A stretch of DNA of 64,000 bases from Calothrix sp. FI2-JRJ7 (lineage in GTDB: Bacteria; Cyanobacteriota; Cyanobacteriia; Cyanobacteriales; Nostocaceae): NCBI GenBank assembly GCA_019359675.1, contig JAHHGX010000074.1, positions 22,165 through 86,164 of the forward strand, in the 5' to 3' direction. Shown in pieces: positions 16,651 to 26,266 of this stretch (the first letter of the stretch is position 1; each line of letters begins with the position of its first letter). The notes under the pieces are model-generated. The model ran no database searches. It was not told where the DNA came from and saw only the letters and a program-made list of their open reading frames with translations. Position numbers and translations under genes: made by a program.

Positions 16651-17400
16651 GATTTCAATTAAACGGATTGCGAGGATAATTTCAGCCAAAACACGTTGAA
16701 AAGCATAATACCAGCCTCGCCATCCATCCAAAATACCACCTTTGAGAATTAAGCAGTAAACTAAGACAACAAAAGGTGCCACTATTTTCTGTTTGCGGAT
16801 AGTATCGCTTAAACTTAGCTTACTAACTGGGGTTTGTTGTAATTTTTTAGCTTCAATTACCAAATAACGGTCTTGTGCCCATAACCAACGACTTAAAGGT
16901 TTACGGTCGTCGTGGTAAATATAATTTGAAAGCATTCCCGACTTACCTTTGACTTGTAAAAGCTGTGTGTGTCCATCATCTATGTAAATTGATTTGTCTT
17001 TACGGAAAAGAACTTGTCGGGGAGGGAGTATTGTACCACGCAAGGGTTTACCAAACACACAGTATTTAAATTTACAATAATATCCATCGATTGGTGTATT
17101 TTCAGGTAATGCTTTGATTTCGGAAATTAGCTCCGAAGAAACTGTGTAATCGGCATCTAAAGAAAGTAACCATTCAGAAGTTACTTGTTGTAAGCCGTAA
17201 TTCCACTGCATTGCATGAGTATCAAATGCACGTTGAAATATTTTAACTTGTGGGTATGATTTTAGAATATCTAAAGTTTCATCGGTGCTATAACTGTCAA
17301 TCACAATAATTTGCGCTGCCCAACACAACTTTTCGAGAGTCCGGTTGATGTTGGGCGCCTCATTATAGGTGAGGATAACAGGAGTTATTTTTTCTAACAT
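16633..17400 (-). CDS. family 2 glycosyltransferase (WaaE/KdtX-like)
   Basis: 255 residues of GT-A fold: ITPVILTYNEAPNINRTLE at the N-terminus, IVIDSYSTDETLDILK, and LLSLDADYTVS holding the metal-binding DxD. A later HDDRKPLSRWLWAQDRY segment resembles the acceptor region of WaaE-type transferases, and a C-terminal hydrophobic stretch may attach it to the membrane. It transfers a sugar from a nucleotide donor in the exopolysaccharide pathway. The gene starts 3 bp after the upstream GT4 gene. Its last residues come from a palindromic repeat, so the original C-terminus may have been altered. Confidence 0.85.
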   Translation of the reverse strand: MLEKITPVILTYNEAPNINRTLEKLCWAAQIIVIDSYSTDETLDILKSYPQVKIFQRAFDTHAMQWNYGLQQVTSEWLLSLDADYTVSSELISEIKALPENTPIDGYYCKFKYCVFGKPLRGTILPPRQVLFRKDKSIYIDDGHTQLLQVKGKSGMLSNYIYHDDRKPLSRWLWAQDRYLVIEAKKLQQTPVSKLSLSDTIRKQKIVAPFVVLVYCLILKGGILDGWRGWYYAFQRVLAEIILAIRLIEIERRYM

Positions 17401-17403
17401 ATA

Positions 17404-18588
17404 CTAACTTATAGCCATAATTGGCTGGTGCTGGAGTAAACAAGAGTAAACTTCTTGCATTTGGCAAGCTACTTTGTCCCAGGTATATTTCTCAAAGACG
17501 AATTGACGCGCACGCTCACCCATTATTCTCGCTTGTTCTGGATTGCTTAGACAATCAATTAAAGCGTTGGCAATAGCCGAGCTTTCAATGTCAACAACCA
17601 AAGCAGCTTGATTGTTTGCAGCTTCAGGAAAATTACAACCTTTAGTGATTATGCAAGGTAAACCTGAAGCCATCCCTTCTAAAACAGACATACTAAACCC
17701 TTCTGAATACGAAGGTGCAACATAAATACTAGCGGCAGCAAGTGCAGCATATTTCATGGCGCCTGTTAACATACCCGTAAAGGTGACAGCATTAAGGCAA
17801 CCTTCTTCAGCAAAGTAATTTTGAACTGTTGGTAAAAACCCAGTACTATCGGGACCTGCAACAATTAAGTGAGCATTAGGAAATTTCGCTAATGCTTTGG
17901 CAAATGCAGGCGCCAACAAGTCAAGTCCCTTCTTGGGGTCTACACGACCTAAAAAGAGAACTAAGGTTTTGTCGCGCGTATAGGGAAATTGTTTGTAAAA
18001 AGCGTCAGGGTTGTGTTGTAGTTCAAACTCTTGGCAATTGATACCATTGGGTACTATAAATAAAGGTGCTTTGATATTTAAAGGTTTAGCGTTTTGTGCT
18101 TCTGCCTGATTTAACATTTGAATAGCGCTAGCATTATCGAGAGCAGTTTTTTCTACTACGTTGTAGTAAAGTTTTTTCTTCCAAAATTTATAACTAAGTG
18201 CCCAAGGTTCTAACATTCCATGAGGGCTATTGATATAAGGAATGTTATGGGTTTTACAAGCTAGGTGAGTAATAGAAACTGGATAGGAAAAAACAGCAAT
18301 TGTATGTACTAAGTCGTAATTAGTAACATTATTAAAAAGCCATTTTGTCAATGAAGTACTTAATTTATAATCTCCAATATGCCAGCGTGGGAAGTATTGG
18401 AGACGGTAAAGTCCTTGATTAAGCCAAGTTCTTAATGGTACGTCTAAATCTTCTAAGCCATTGGCATTGGTCGTGACAATATCGATGTCAATACCTAGTT
18501 TACCCAAAGCTTGAGCAAATTCGATTGCTACCTTAGAAGTACCACCATATACATCGCCAATACCAGGAATAACAAGTAAAATTTTCAT
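17404..18588 (-). CDS. family 4 glycosyltransferase (HpsP-like)
   Basis: 394 residues from the ATG at 18586-18588; an in-frame TTG at 18612 is less likely. The N-terminal domain begins MKILLVIPGIGDVYGGTSK, with the Gly-rich nucleotide-sugar loop. The C-terminal domain has LVLFLGRVDPKKGLDLL, and YSEGFSMSVLEGMASGLP with the E-x7-E motif of GT4 retaining enzymes. The opening resembles a hormogonium polysaccharide glycosyltransferase remembered as HpsP, which is not verified. It sits in an uninterrupted run of transferases. Donor and acceptor sugars cannot be deduced. Confidence 0.85.
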   Translation of the reverse strand: MKILLVIPGIGDVYGGTSKVAIEFAQALGKLGIDIDIVTTNANGLEDLDVPLRTWLNQGLYRLQYFPRWHIGDYKLSTSLTKWLFNNVTNYDLVHTIAVFSYPVSITHLACKTHNIPYINSPHGMLEPWALSYKFWKKKLYYNVVEKTALDNASAIQMLNQAEAQNAKPLNIKAPLFIVPNGINCQEFELQHNPDAFYKQFPYTRDKTLVLFLGRVDPKKGLDLLAPAFAKALAKFPNAHLIVAGPDSTGFLPTVQNYFAEEGCLNAVTFTGMLTGAMKYAALAAASIYVAPSYSEGFSMSVLEGMASGLPCIITKGCNFPEAANNQAALVVDIESSAIANALIDCLSNPEQARIMGERARQFVFEKYTWDKVACQMQEVYSCLLQHQPIMAIS

Positions 18589-18619
18589 GATAATATTTTT
18601 TAGACAGGTCAAAGTAAAG

Positions 18620-19942
18620 TTATTGTTTTATTTTGGCAAAATAAGCATGTTTTAGGGATAATATGCTATTTGTATAAAATTTATATAAAACTGGTTGATG
18701 GACTAACTTAGTCATAATTTTATCGTATACAGAAACCGTCCCATTAAAATTATTAAGTTTTTCAAAAATTTGATTTTGATAAATATTTGTAGTAAAATTA
18801 TATTGTTTAAGAATTTTTAGTTTTTGATTATCTGTTTGATTGCGACATGCTAAAAAGGAATTGCATAATAATTCTAGGCGCCGCGACACATGTTGATTAT
18901 CAAATTTATCTATCATCTCTTTGCGTCCATATTTACCCATTGTAGATACTTGCTTTTGGTTGTGGAGCAGTTCTATCATGGCATTAAGAAAACTTTTATA
19001 GTTATTAACTACTTTGCCAGTGTGATTATGTTCTATTATTTCTGTTTGGCTATTATCTTTTGTAGGAGAGCTTAAGGTAATTACAGGAGTTTCGCATAAT
19101 AGAGATTCTGCGAGTACTATTCCAAAGCTTTCGCCAATTCTAGAAGCATGAAGCATGACATTCATTGTTGAGTATAAAAGCCTTAATTCATTGTCATCTG
19201 CATTTAGTATCGGTGGAATAATAAAGACTTTTTTGCCAATATTGGGTGTCAAATTTTTGACTTTATCTTGGATAGATGCTGGTGGAGCTACTAACATCAA
19301 TGAAATATTATCTTGTTGTTTTGCTAATTCCTCAAATGCGTCTATAATAATTGGATGCCATTTACCTTCACAATTGGCGCCGACTCTACCAAATACAAAA
19401 TCATTTTCAGGTATACCTATGTCTTGTTTTTTCGCAGTAATTTCATTGACAGAGCTTCTATAAAAATTACTTGAAATTAGAGAATTAGGTAAAACTGTTC
19501 CTAAAGGATTATAATTCAAGGCTTTAGACCATTCTAACCACTTCCACAAACACCATTCAGTTAAATGTAAATGTAAATCTATATATCCTGATGGAATTTG
19601 ATAATCTACACGAGAAAAAATATTTGTCTCTAATATTAATGGATTGATAGAATTCTTTAAATTTATAATTATCGGATTTATGTGCTTATCATACATACCC
19701 GGTCTATGAACATGCACAACATCTGGAGACCAATCAAAGATTTTTTGTAAAGTATTTTGGTCGTCGTTAAGGCAAACACATTCAATACCTTCGCTTTTCA
19801 AATAATCTGCTCTTGCTCCAAGTCCACTAATTGTTAAAACTTTTACTTCATTCCCAAGATTTTTCATTTCTATAGAATAGTTTTGAGCGACACGTTGAGA
19901 ACCTCGGTATTCGAGGTTTTCTATAATTGTTAAATACTTCAT
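18620..19942 (-). CDS. family 4 glycosyltransferase
   Basis: 440 residues. The N-terminus MKYLTIIENLEYRGSQRVA and the VDIVHVHRPG-like segment (DVVHVHRPGMYDKH) indicate a GT-B fold. The C-terminal domain shows VFGRVGANCEGKWHP and ASRIGESFGIVLAESLLCETP, which holds the E-x7-E motif. A 60-residue C-terminal extension beyond the GT4 core is unusual. It is co-directional with the genes on both sides. Within the cluster it would add one sugar of the repeat unit. Confidence 0.8.
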   Translation of the reverse strand: MKYLTIIENLEYRGSQRVAQNYSIEMKNLGNEVKVLTISGLGARADYLKSEGIECVCLNDDQNTLQKIFDWSPDVVHVHRPGMYDKHINPIIINLKNSINPLILETNIFSRVDYQIPSGYIDLHLHLTEWCLWKWLEWSKALNYNPLGTVLPNSLISSNFYRSSVNEITAKKQDIGIPENDFVFGRVGANCEGKWHPIIIDAFEELAKQQDNISLMLVAPPASIQDKVKNLTPNIGKKVFIIPPILNADDNELRLLYSTMNVMLHASRIGESFGIVLAESLLCETPVITLSSPTKDNSQTEIIEHNHTGKVVNNYKSFLNAMIELLHNQKQVSTMGKYGRKEMIDKFDNQHVSRRLELLCNSFLACRNQTDNQKLKILKQYNFTTNIYQNQIFEKLNNFNGTVSVYDKIMTKLVHQPVLYKFYTNSILSLKHAYFAKIKQ

Positions 19943-19992
19943 AAATTATGTTAAATTATTTTCAATTTTAAAAATTCGGAAAGAATAATTAG

Positions 19993-21108
19993 TTAGCGCT
20001 GTGCTAAAGCGTACTTCACTGCCTGCATCAACCCTTGAGCAAAATAATCTGGAGAGAAATTTTGAATGTGTTTCAAAGAAGCTTGACTCATAGCTTTTAA
20101 GTCCACAGCATCTGAGCTAATTTTAATCATCAGTTGCGTTAGCTCTTGTTGATTTTCTGGGTCAAAACCAAATCCATTAATACCCTCTAAAACTAAATCT
20201 TCAAAACAGCCACAACGGTTAGAAACAAGAACGGGTAAACCTGCTGCCATTGCTTCATTAACTACTAGTCCCCATTGTTCTTGAATACTGGTATGGATAA
20301 AGCAACCAGCATGAGCAAAATAGGGGAGCATTTCATCTTGTTGTAGAAACCCAGGAAGACGAACGGAATTTTGTAAGCCAAATTTTGCAATTTGTTCTTT
20401 TATATTTAAGCTCAGTTCTCCATCACCGCAAATAACTAAATCCCAAGCATTATTACCTGCTATTTGACAGTAAGCTGCATAACATGCGATGAGAAAGGGT
20501 AGATTTTTTTTAGCAACAAAGCGATTAATAGCTAAAAAGAAAGGTTTTTTGATAGGATTTGGTAAATATTTAATTTTATCCGGATGGAAGCAATTATTAC
20601 CTACTACATCATAACCCAAAAAGATTGCTGACTCTGGCATCCCTAACTTAATCATGTAACGTTGATGGGGTTTTCCTCCTACTAAAGCTGATTTATATCT
20701 TCTTATCAAAAAAGATTTTACTTTTTCACGCCACCAACTGCGACTAGCATCATCCTCTTTAGTTTCAGATAGCAAAACTGTTGGTGTATTTTTCCAAATG
20801 CTCCAAAGCAAAGCCTCACGCATTCCAGGTACACCATAGCCACAAATAATCAGCACATCAGGCTGAACATCTGCAAGAATTTTAACAATACCTTGAAATA
20901 AATTTATTGAAGATTGCTTCTCTGCTGGTTGATGAGATAGAACTATTCTTTTATAGGGGGCACTTAAGTTTGAATTCCAAGAATAAATTTCTGAAACTTC
21001 CCCTAGCTCTATTAAAAAGAAAGAAACGTCAGGAAACATAACAGCAAAAGCTGAATATCGAGCAACAATATATGGACCCGATACGGTTGTCAGCGCTGCA
21101 ACTTTCAT
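19993..21108 (-). CDS. family 4 glycosyltransferase
   Basis: 371 residues from the ATG at 21106-21108. A longer frame to 21147 would overlap the upstream methyltransferase and adds no conserved sequence. Features include MKVAALTTVSGPYIVARY, FLAINRFVAKKNLPFLIACY, LVICGDGEL, LPGFLQQDEMLPYFAHAG, and IQEQWGLVVNEAMAAGLP with the E-x7-E motif. These define a GT4 enzyme. The start and the preceding stop codon are separated by 13 bp, consistent with operon transcription. Confidence 0.85.
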   Translation of the reverse strand: MKVAALTTVSGPYIVARYSAFAVMFPDVSFFLIELGEVSEIYSWNSNLSAPYKRIVLSHQPAEKQSSINLFQGIVKILADVQPDVLIICGYGVPGMREALLWSIWKNTPTVLLSETKEDDASRSWWREKVKSFLIRRYKSALVGGKPHQRYMIKLGMPESAIFLGYDVVGNNCFHPDKIKYLPNPIKKPFFLAINRFVAKKNLPFLIACYAAYCQIAGNNAWDLVICGDGELSLNIKEQIAKFGLQNSVRLPGFLQQDEMLPYFAHAGCFIHTSIQEQWGLVVNEAMAAGLPVLVSNRCGCFEDLVLEGINGFGFDPENQQELTQLMIKISSDAVDLKAMSQASLKHIQNFSPDYFAQGLMQAVKYALAQR

Positions 21109-21121
21109 AAAGTATATGTTC

Positions 21122-21769
21122 CTATTTTGGTGAACAGATAACTCCAATACCCTCAGTAAGCTGAGGATAAAAGTGGAGTAGTAAGTTAGTTATTTTTGCA
21201 GGTAATCCAGTACCACCGTTTACAAAACTAAAGTAGCTTTCTATGATAAATCCGTGACGTTCAAGTAATGTTTTGAGAGTATGAAGTGAATGATGAGATG
21301 TATGGTCTGGATGGATTAATTCGTGTTTTGCTACTGCTCTGGCAAATCCTTTTAAAGAGTAAGCATTAGGAACGGTAATAATTAATTTAGTATTTGGTTG
21401 TGCAATTTTACTTAAACAATCTAAGGCTTTACCTGGGTTGCTAAGATGCTCTAAAATTTCACCAGCTATAATCAGATCAAATTGTTTTTTGGGGTAATCT
21501 TCATAATTTTCTATATTGCCATAATGAATATTGTCGATGTGATGATTTACTTTTAACCAGTCAATCATTTCGACGCTAATATCCATGCCAACAACTTCTT
21601 CACTAATATTAGTTAATTTAGTATGTAAAAATCTGCCATGTTCAACAGCACTCTTGGTTTCGGGGTTATCGGTTGCTCCCAGATGAAGTATTTTTTTACC
21701 TTTACATAAGTTACAAAGATAAGTTGTTCTTTCAACTAGTTTTATTCCTTTTAAAGAATTACGAATCAT
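21122..21769 (-). CDS. class I SAM-dependent methyltransferase
   Basis: 215 residues with ILHLGATDNPETKS as a modified motif I (G-x-T instead of G-x-G), VVGMDISVEMIDWL as motif II, DLIIAGEILEHLSNPGKAL as motif IV and NTKLIITVPNAYSLKG as motif VI. The HLSNP and TVPN signatures are typical of sugar or O-antigen-cluster methyltransferases. It lies between the polymerase-like gene and a glycosyltransferase, so O-methylation of a sugar in the repeat unit is the simplest role. Confidence 0.8.
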   Translation of the reverse strand: MIRNSLKGIKLVERTTYLCNLCKGKKILHLGATDNPETKSAVEHGRFLHTKLTNISEEVVGMDISVEMIDWLKVNHHIDNIHYGNIENYEDYPKKQFDLIIAGEILEHLSNPGKALDCLSKIAQPNTKLIITVPNAYSLKGFARAVAKHELIHPDHTSHHSLHTLKTLLERHGFIIESYFSFVNGGTGLPAKITNLLLHFYPQLTEGIGVICSPK

Positions 21770-21810
21770 AAATCCTCTACTTTAATTTAAATGCTTATTA
21801 GTACTAAATT

Positions 21811-23094
21811 TTAGTCATGAATCATATTGACATGATTGTAATAAAATTTATTTTTTGACCGACAATAGTACGCAACCAGGCATACAAAACTTACTTGAAA
21901 TATAGCTTCTTGGCAAAACCTTCCTATTCCATGTGTAATGGCTATCATTGATGGGCTAATTAATCCTATATAAAGGAGCCTACTAAAGTAACTTTTTTGA
22001 TAAATTGAGGATATCCATAGATGTTTAAAAATATATCCTATTATTGCTAACAGAAAACAACCAAAGTAACCAAACTCCATAAAAGAGTCTCCAATAGCAG
22101 TAACTGTTACACCTTTGGGAAGACTATAGCCGTATAAATCTTTTAATAAATTTGGATTAAAAATATTAAACTGTAGAGATTTTTTAAACTCAGCACCTAA
22201 AATTTGTGCGGGAACATACTGGAATACGATACTGTCCCAAAAACCAGTGCCATAGCCATACATATTTGTACGCTCTACAGCGTCCATTAATAAAGCAGCA
22301 TTTCTTAATTCCAATATCTCGCCTTTTTGTTGTGTTGCAAATGCCTTTTGACTTAAAGATTGTATTTGCTCCCAGTTGCCGCTAAAAACTAAATTCCAAA
22401 ATTCACCACGTATTTCAGCAAATAAAGGAATAAGAACACCTATCATGACTATAGCTGTGATAACTGCCCATCTTGGAGGTGTATAGCGACGAATTAAAAA
22501 CAATGAAACACCTACTACAATAATAAATGTCATCGTCGGTTGTCGGCGCCCTATTAAAACCTGTTGAAATGGATACCAACCTGCTAAAAGTGTGTATATA
22601 AAATTACTTATACTTGGGTGCTTAAATAACTGTAAAAGAAATATAGCAAACGCAATGTAAGAAACATTCGTAAAAAGATAATATATAGTTGCTGGAGTCC
22701 CTGACTTTAATACACCATCAGTTTCTGCAATTGTACGAGCTAGTAAAAAATTAGATAACCATCCTATTAACATTAGAGCTATTCCGGCTCTAAATAGCTT
22801 CCGTTCGTCCATTGTTATATTTAGCTTTACTAACCATTTTCTGTTTGGCTTTATTTCATAACCCAGCCAACAGGCACCTACACATAAACATGATACAAAT
22901 AATACCCTTTCTAAAGCTTCTTGACTTACTTGACCAGGGTTATCAATTAAGGCAGATACTTGAGGCAAAATAAAAGAAGTAAACAAGGCGCCCATAAAAA
23001 ATGGGTATTGGTAAATTCGCTCAACTCGAATTATTCCCCAACCTAATATGCCAAGGCAAATTAAAATTAGTAAATATTTATATACTTCAAGCAT
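21811..23094 (-). CDS. O-antigen polymerase-like membrane protein (Wzy/HpsL-type)
   Basis: 427 residues with about ten membrane helices spread over the chain and one larger loop near residues 235-325 (FWNLVFSGNWEQIQSLSQK to NIFNPNLLKDLYGYSLPKG). That topology is typical of Wzy-type repeat-unit polymerases, which have no compact sequence motif. A late GDSFMEFGYFG segment is shared by many cyanobacterial O-antigen polymerase-like proteins. It overlaps the upstream glycosyltransferase by 8 bp. A Wzy-like protein beside an ABC exporter is noteworthy, because Wzm/Wzt pathways usually polymerise in the cytoplasm. Confidence 0.65.
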   Translation of the reverse strand: MLEVYKYLLILICLGILGWGIIRVERIYQYPFFMGALFTSFILPQVSALIDNPGQVSQEALERVLFVSCLCVGACWLGYEIKPNRKWLVKLNITMDERKLFRAGIALMLIGWLSNFLLARTIAETDGVLKSGTPATIYYLFTNVSYIAFAIFLLQLFKHPSISNFIYTLLAGWYPFQQVLIGRRQPTMTFIIVVGVSLFLIRRYTPPRWAVITAIVMIGVLIPLFAEIRGEFWNLVFSGNWEQIQSLSQKAFATQQKGEILELRNAALLMDAVERTNMYGYGTGFWDSIVFQYVPAQILGAEFKKSLQFNIFNPNLLKDLYGYSLPKGVTVTAIGDSFMEFGYFGCFLLAIIGYIFKHLWISSIYQKSYFSRLLYIGLISPSMIAITHGIGRFCQEAIFQVSFVCLVAYYCRSKNKFYYNHVNMIHD

Positions 23095-24331
23095 AATACG
23101 TTAAAGTTTGCAAAAGTTTACTCTCCGAATCTTTTAATGTATCTTGTAAATAATTGCGAATATTAGCTTTTTTTTCTAAACTATTACCCATGTTATAAAC
23201 TTTCAGAATTTTATCAGCAATTGCTGATATGTTTCTAATCGGTACAATAAAACCATCGATTCCATCTCTGACAATAGAACCTGAATTAGGAGTAGTAATA
23301 ATAGGCAAACCAAAACTCATTGCTTCATAAGTCACCATTGCAGACCCCTCACAAATAGAAGGCAAAATAAATACATCTGCCCAAGTATATAAATCTTTAA
23401 TTTGAGAGCGGGAAACTCTTCCTAAAAATTCACATACGTTACTATATTCATTAACACGCTGTAGCTTAATTTCTATAGTCCCAGCTATTTTACAAGTAAA
23501 AGGTATTTTGCCTTTAATTTTTCGTAAAGCTTCTAATAAATACGGAATTCCCTTTCGTAATCCTACTGAGCCAGCAAATAATATTTTTAATTCATCTTGT
23601 TGTATACTCTCGTTTACTCCTTGAGCTTGAACTAAATTTTCATCTTTGAGACGCCCTATTGGTAGTACAAATATTTTATTCGCATCAACTCCCCTAGCTA
23701 TCAACGAGTCTTTAACAAAGTTAGAACCACATATAATTTTATCTGCTAAGTCTTGTTCACCTTGTTCTCGCTGCAATAATTCTAAATCACCATCATTAAT
23801 TGTAAACGGTGATAATGACCATCCTTGCCAAAGCTTTTCCTCTTCTTGCAAAATTTGATGTACAAACGAACGTTCAGCTTGTGTTTGGTCTAAAATACAG
23901 CGAAGTCGCTGTTGTTTTGCGTATTCAAACAATTCAAGAGAAGTACTATTAAATCCATAGATGGTATTAGCATTTCCTAAACCTCTATTAATGAATCGTT
24001 GGCAAAATGCTTTTCCTCCCCAGGCATATATTTTTCCTGCTTCTTCGATTGGAGCTTTTTTTAAAGCTTGTATAGCTTGATAAGCTAATAAAGGAAAATG
24101 AATGATGTCAGCGTTTTTAAGACCTGGCTCGTATCTATCTAAACCTTTTTTAAGCAAGTTGGGTAAATGTTTATAAATTCTGGGATAGCGTAATAAGTTC
24201 GCCAGCACGCTATGCCCTGAATAAAAATCTGTGTATAGTTTATCCAAAATACCCCAACGATGAAATAAAAGAGGTTCTTGATAGTGTTTTCTGGCGCCTG
24301 GTTGTGCTACTAAAACCTTGGTATTTTTCAT
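23087..24331 (-). CDS. family 4 glycosyltransferase
   Basis: 414 residues starting MKNTKVLVAQPGARKHYQEP. The C-terminal donor-binding half contains LKILFAGSVGLRKGIPYLLEAL, EFLGRVSRSQIKDLY, and SICEGSAMVTYEAMSFGLP with the E-x7-E motif, then ITTPNSGSIVRDGIDGF. This is a standard GT4 core. The N-terminal half is longer than in the neighbours and mentions no membrane segment. Its last 8 bp overlap the polymerase-like gene, so the two are translationally coupled. Sugar specificity is unknown. Confidence 0.85.
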   Translation of the reverse strand: MKNTKVLVAQPGARKHYQEPLLFHRWGILDKLYTDFYSGHSVLANLLRYPRIYKHLPNLLKKGLDRYEPGLKNADIIHFPLLAYQAIQALKKAPIEEAGKIYAWGGKAFCQRFINRGLGNANTIYGFNSTSLELFEYAKQQRLRCILDQTQAERSFVHQILQEEEKLWQGWSLSPFTINDGDLELLQREQGEQDLADKIICGSNFVKDSLIARGVDANKIFVLPIGRLKDENLVQAQGVNESIQQDELKILFAGSVGLRKGIPYLLEALRKIKGKIPFTCKIAGTIEIKLQRVNEYSNVCEFLGRVSRSQIKDLYTWADVFILPSICEGSAMVTYEAMSFGLPIITTPNSGSIVRDGIDGFIVPIRNISAIADKILKVYNMGNSLEKKANIRNYLQDTLKDSESKLLQTLTYYA

Positions 24332-24353
24332 ATTAAAGTCTCACACGTAAGAT

Positions 24354-25469
24354 TTAATCACAGAGAGAGGTAAGTAATTCACTATAACAGGCGCCAACTT
24401 TTTCAGGAGCATATCGCTCAAGATAAGCTGAACGAATAATTTTTGGTGATATTGACTGTTGTTCTATTAATTTTGCAATTTCCATCAGGCTGTCAGCGAA
24501 GTTGTTCGGATTGGCGGAGTGAACTATTCTGCCAAGGCGGGAATCGCATAAAATGTCTGGGAATGCACCTGCTGAGGTTGCAACAATTGGTCTACCACAA
24601 CCCAAAATTTCCAAAGCTGCTAAACATTGTCCTTCAATGCGAGAAGTAAAAGCAAACATGTGGCATGACGTTATAACATTTTCTATTTGATTATTAGGAA
24701 CACTGCCATGAAAAATAACGGAAGATGCGATGCCAAGTTTTTCAGCTAGTTGTTCTAATTGCTCACGCAAATGACCATCTCCAAATAGATGTAAACTAGG
24801 CTTTTGAGATTGTGTATTTTGATTATATGCTTGTATATATTTATCTTTAAAACAGCTAAATGCTTCTAGTAATAAAGGAATATTTTTATCTTCTACCAAT
24901 CTACCTAAAAATCCTATTTTTAATTCTCCTAGTGCTAACGGTTCGATTTTACCAGGTTGATGAGGGATATAGGAAATGATTTCTACCCGTCCTTGATAGC
25001 CAATTTGACGCAAATCATTTGTAAATGCGGAACCTTGTACTATGATTAAATCAAAGAGATTCAAGACATCTAATAGATGATTTTTTTCGGTATTGCTACT
25101 TGGAGGTAAAGGTCTATAAGGAGTAATATAAATAAACTTGGTTTTTTGACTAGCTTGCGCTTTTATTTTCTTTAATATATTAATATTAATGAGTTTACCA
25201 AAAATAACTATATCAGCTTCCTTAACTTGTTTTACTCCAATAGGTAAAAGTAACCATTCGGGCAAATTCCATTGACAACCCCACCGCCATGAAGTGCGAA
25301 AAATTTTTACTTTTGCCTGTTCAATAGACTTGAGCAATGGTGACATCTGACCCCAGCAAACTAAGCGACAATCGTATTTTTGACTCTGAAGATAACTGAG
25401 AAAATTTTTGCAGAAAGTCTCGATTCCTCCTATTCGGGCAAATCCGCTAAAGTAAAAGACTATGTTCAT
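24354..25469 (-). CDS. family 4 glycosyltransferase
   Basis: 371 residues: MNIVFYFSGFARIGGIETFC at the N-terminus with a Gly-rich loop, then ELKIGFLGRLVEDKNIPLLLEAF, LHLFGDGHLREQLEQLAEKL, VIFHGSVPNN, and SRIEGQCLAALEILGCGRP with the E-x7-E motif. It is a clear GT4 retaining transferase. It lies 22 bp upstream of the next transferase and downstream of the FkbM-type methyltransferase. A linkage-specific step in repeat-unit synthesis is the likely job. Confidence 0.85.
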   Translation of the reverse strand: MNIVFYFSGFARIGGIETFCKNFLSYLQSQKYDCRLVCWGQMSPLLKSIEQAKVKIFRTSWRWGCQWNLPEWLLLPIGVKQVKEADIVIFGKLININILKKIKAQASQKTKFIYITPYRPLPPSSNTEKNHLLDVLNLFDLIIVQGSAFTNDLRQIGYQGRVEIISYIPHQPGKIEPLALGELKIGFLGRLVEDKNIPLLLEAFSCFKDKYIQAYNQNTQSQKPSLHLFGDGHLREQLEQLAEKLGIASSVIFHGSVPNNQIENVITSCHMFAFTSRIEGQCLAALEILGCGRPIVATSAGAFPDILCDSRLGRIVHSANPNNFADSLMEIAKLIEQQSISPKIIRSAYLERYAPEKVGACYSELLTSLCD

Positions 25470-25495
25470 ATATTTTAGATAAATTAACTATCCTA

Positions 25496-26203
25496 TTATT
25501 TATTAAAAAATCGCTCAATAATTCTTGATGCTCCTCTTACGTACTTTGCTAAATATTTAATGTACAAGTAATCAAACTTTGGTATATCACAACATTTATT
25601 ATTTAAAAACAAAACATCTCCATTATTTTTATTAGAAAAAACTATACAAGTAAAATCAAGATATTTTAAATGCTTTTTGATTGCTTGAATCTCTTTGGCA
25701 ATAGGAAATGCAAAATCATGAAACTCAACTGTAATTTGCTTTATCTTGCTGATTGTGTCATCACTCATTGAGTGAAACAAGTCAATTTCTGCACCTTCTA
25801 TATCAACTTTTAGTAAATCTATAGACTCAATTTGCTGCTGTTGGATAAAAGTTTCTAAAGAAACGCCTTCTACAGTAATAGTGTCTATAACATTACTTAC
25901 AGACCATTTATCAACATGATTATATTCTGGGTTATCTGTAATAGCAAATTTTACAGGTTCATTGGTTAGAGAAATAGCATAGTTAAATTTTTTAATTAAA
26001 GGAGTTTCAACAATTTGGCTATACAAAGAAGGTAGCGCCTCCACTGCATAACATTTACATCCAAAGAGGTTACTTACTTGATTAGAAAACTCACCTAAGT
26101 GAGAACCTAAATCAATAACTGTAGAATTAGAATTAACTAAATTAGAATAAAAATGATGCCCTCTAACTGAGACTAAGCCTGATATATTTTTTATTGATTT
26201 CAT
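25496..26203 (-). CDS. FkbM family methyltransferase
   Basis: 235 residues from the ATG at 26201-26203; an upstream in-frame GTG at 26221 is possible. The FkbM hallmarks are present: TVIDLGSHLGEFSNQV (SAM-binding motif), CYAVEALPSLYSQI, and IDLLKVDIEGAEIDLFHSM with the VDIEGAE signature. FkbM enzymes O-methylate sugar or polyketide hydroxyls. In this setting it most likely methylates a cell-surface sugar. The gene is followed by a GT4 gene 26 bp downstream and uses the same AT-rich codons as its neighbours. Confidence 0.85.
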   Translation of the reverse strand: MKSIKNISGLVSVRGHHFYSNLVNSNSTVIDLGSHLGEFSNQVSNLFGCKCYAVEALPSLYSQIVETPLIKKFNYAISLTNEPVKFAITDNPEYNHVDKWSVSNVIDTITVEGVSLETFIQQQQIESIDLLKVDIEGAEIDLFHSMSDDTISKIKQITVEFHDFAFPIAKEIQAIKKHLKYLDFTCIVFSNKNNGDVLFLNNKCCDIPKFDYLYIKYLAKYVRGASRIIERFFNK

Positions 26204-26266
26204 AAATCTGATTTGGTTCACACAAATTTTCTACGAAGTGGATAAATTTTGATAGCAGTATAAATT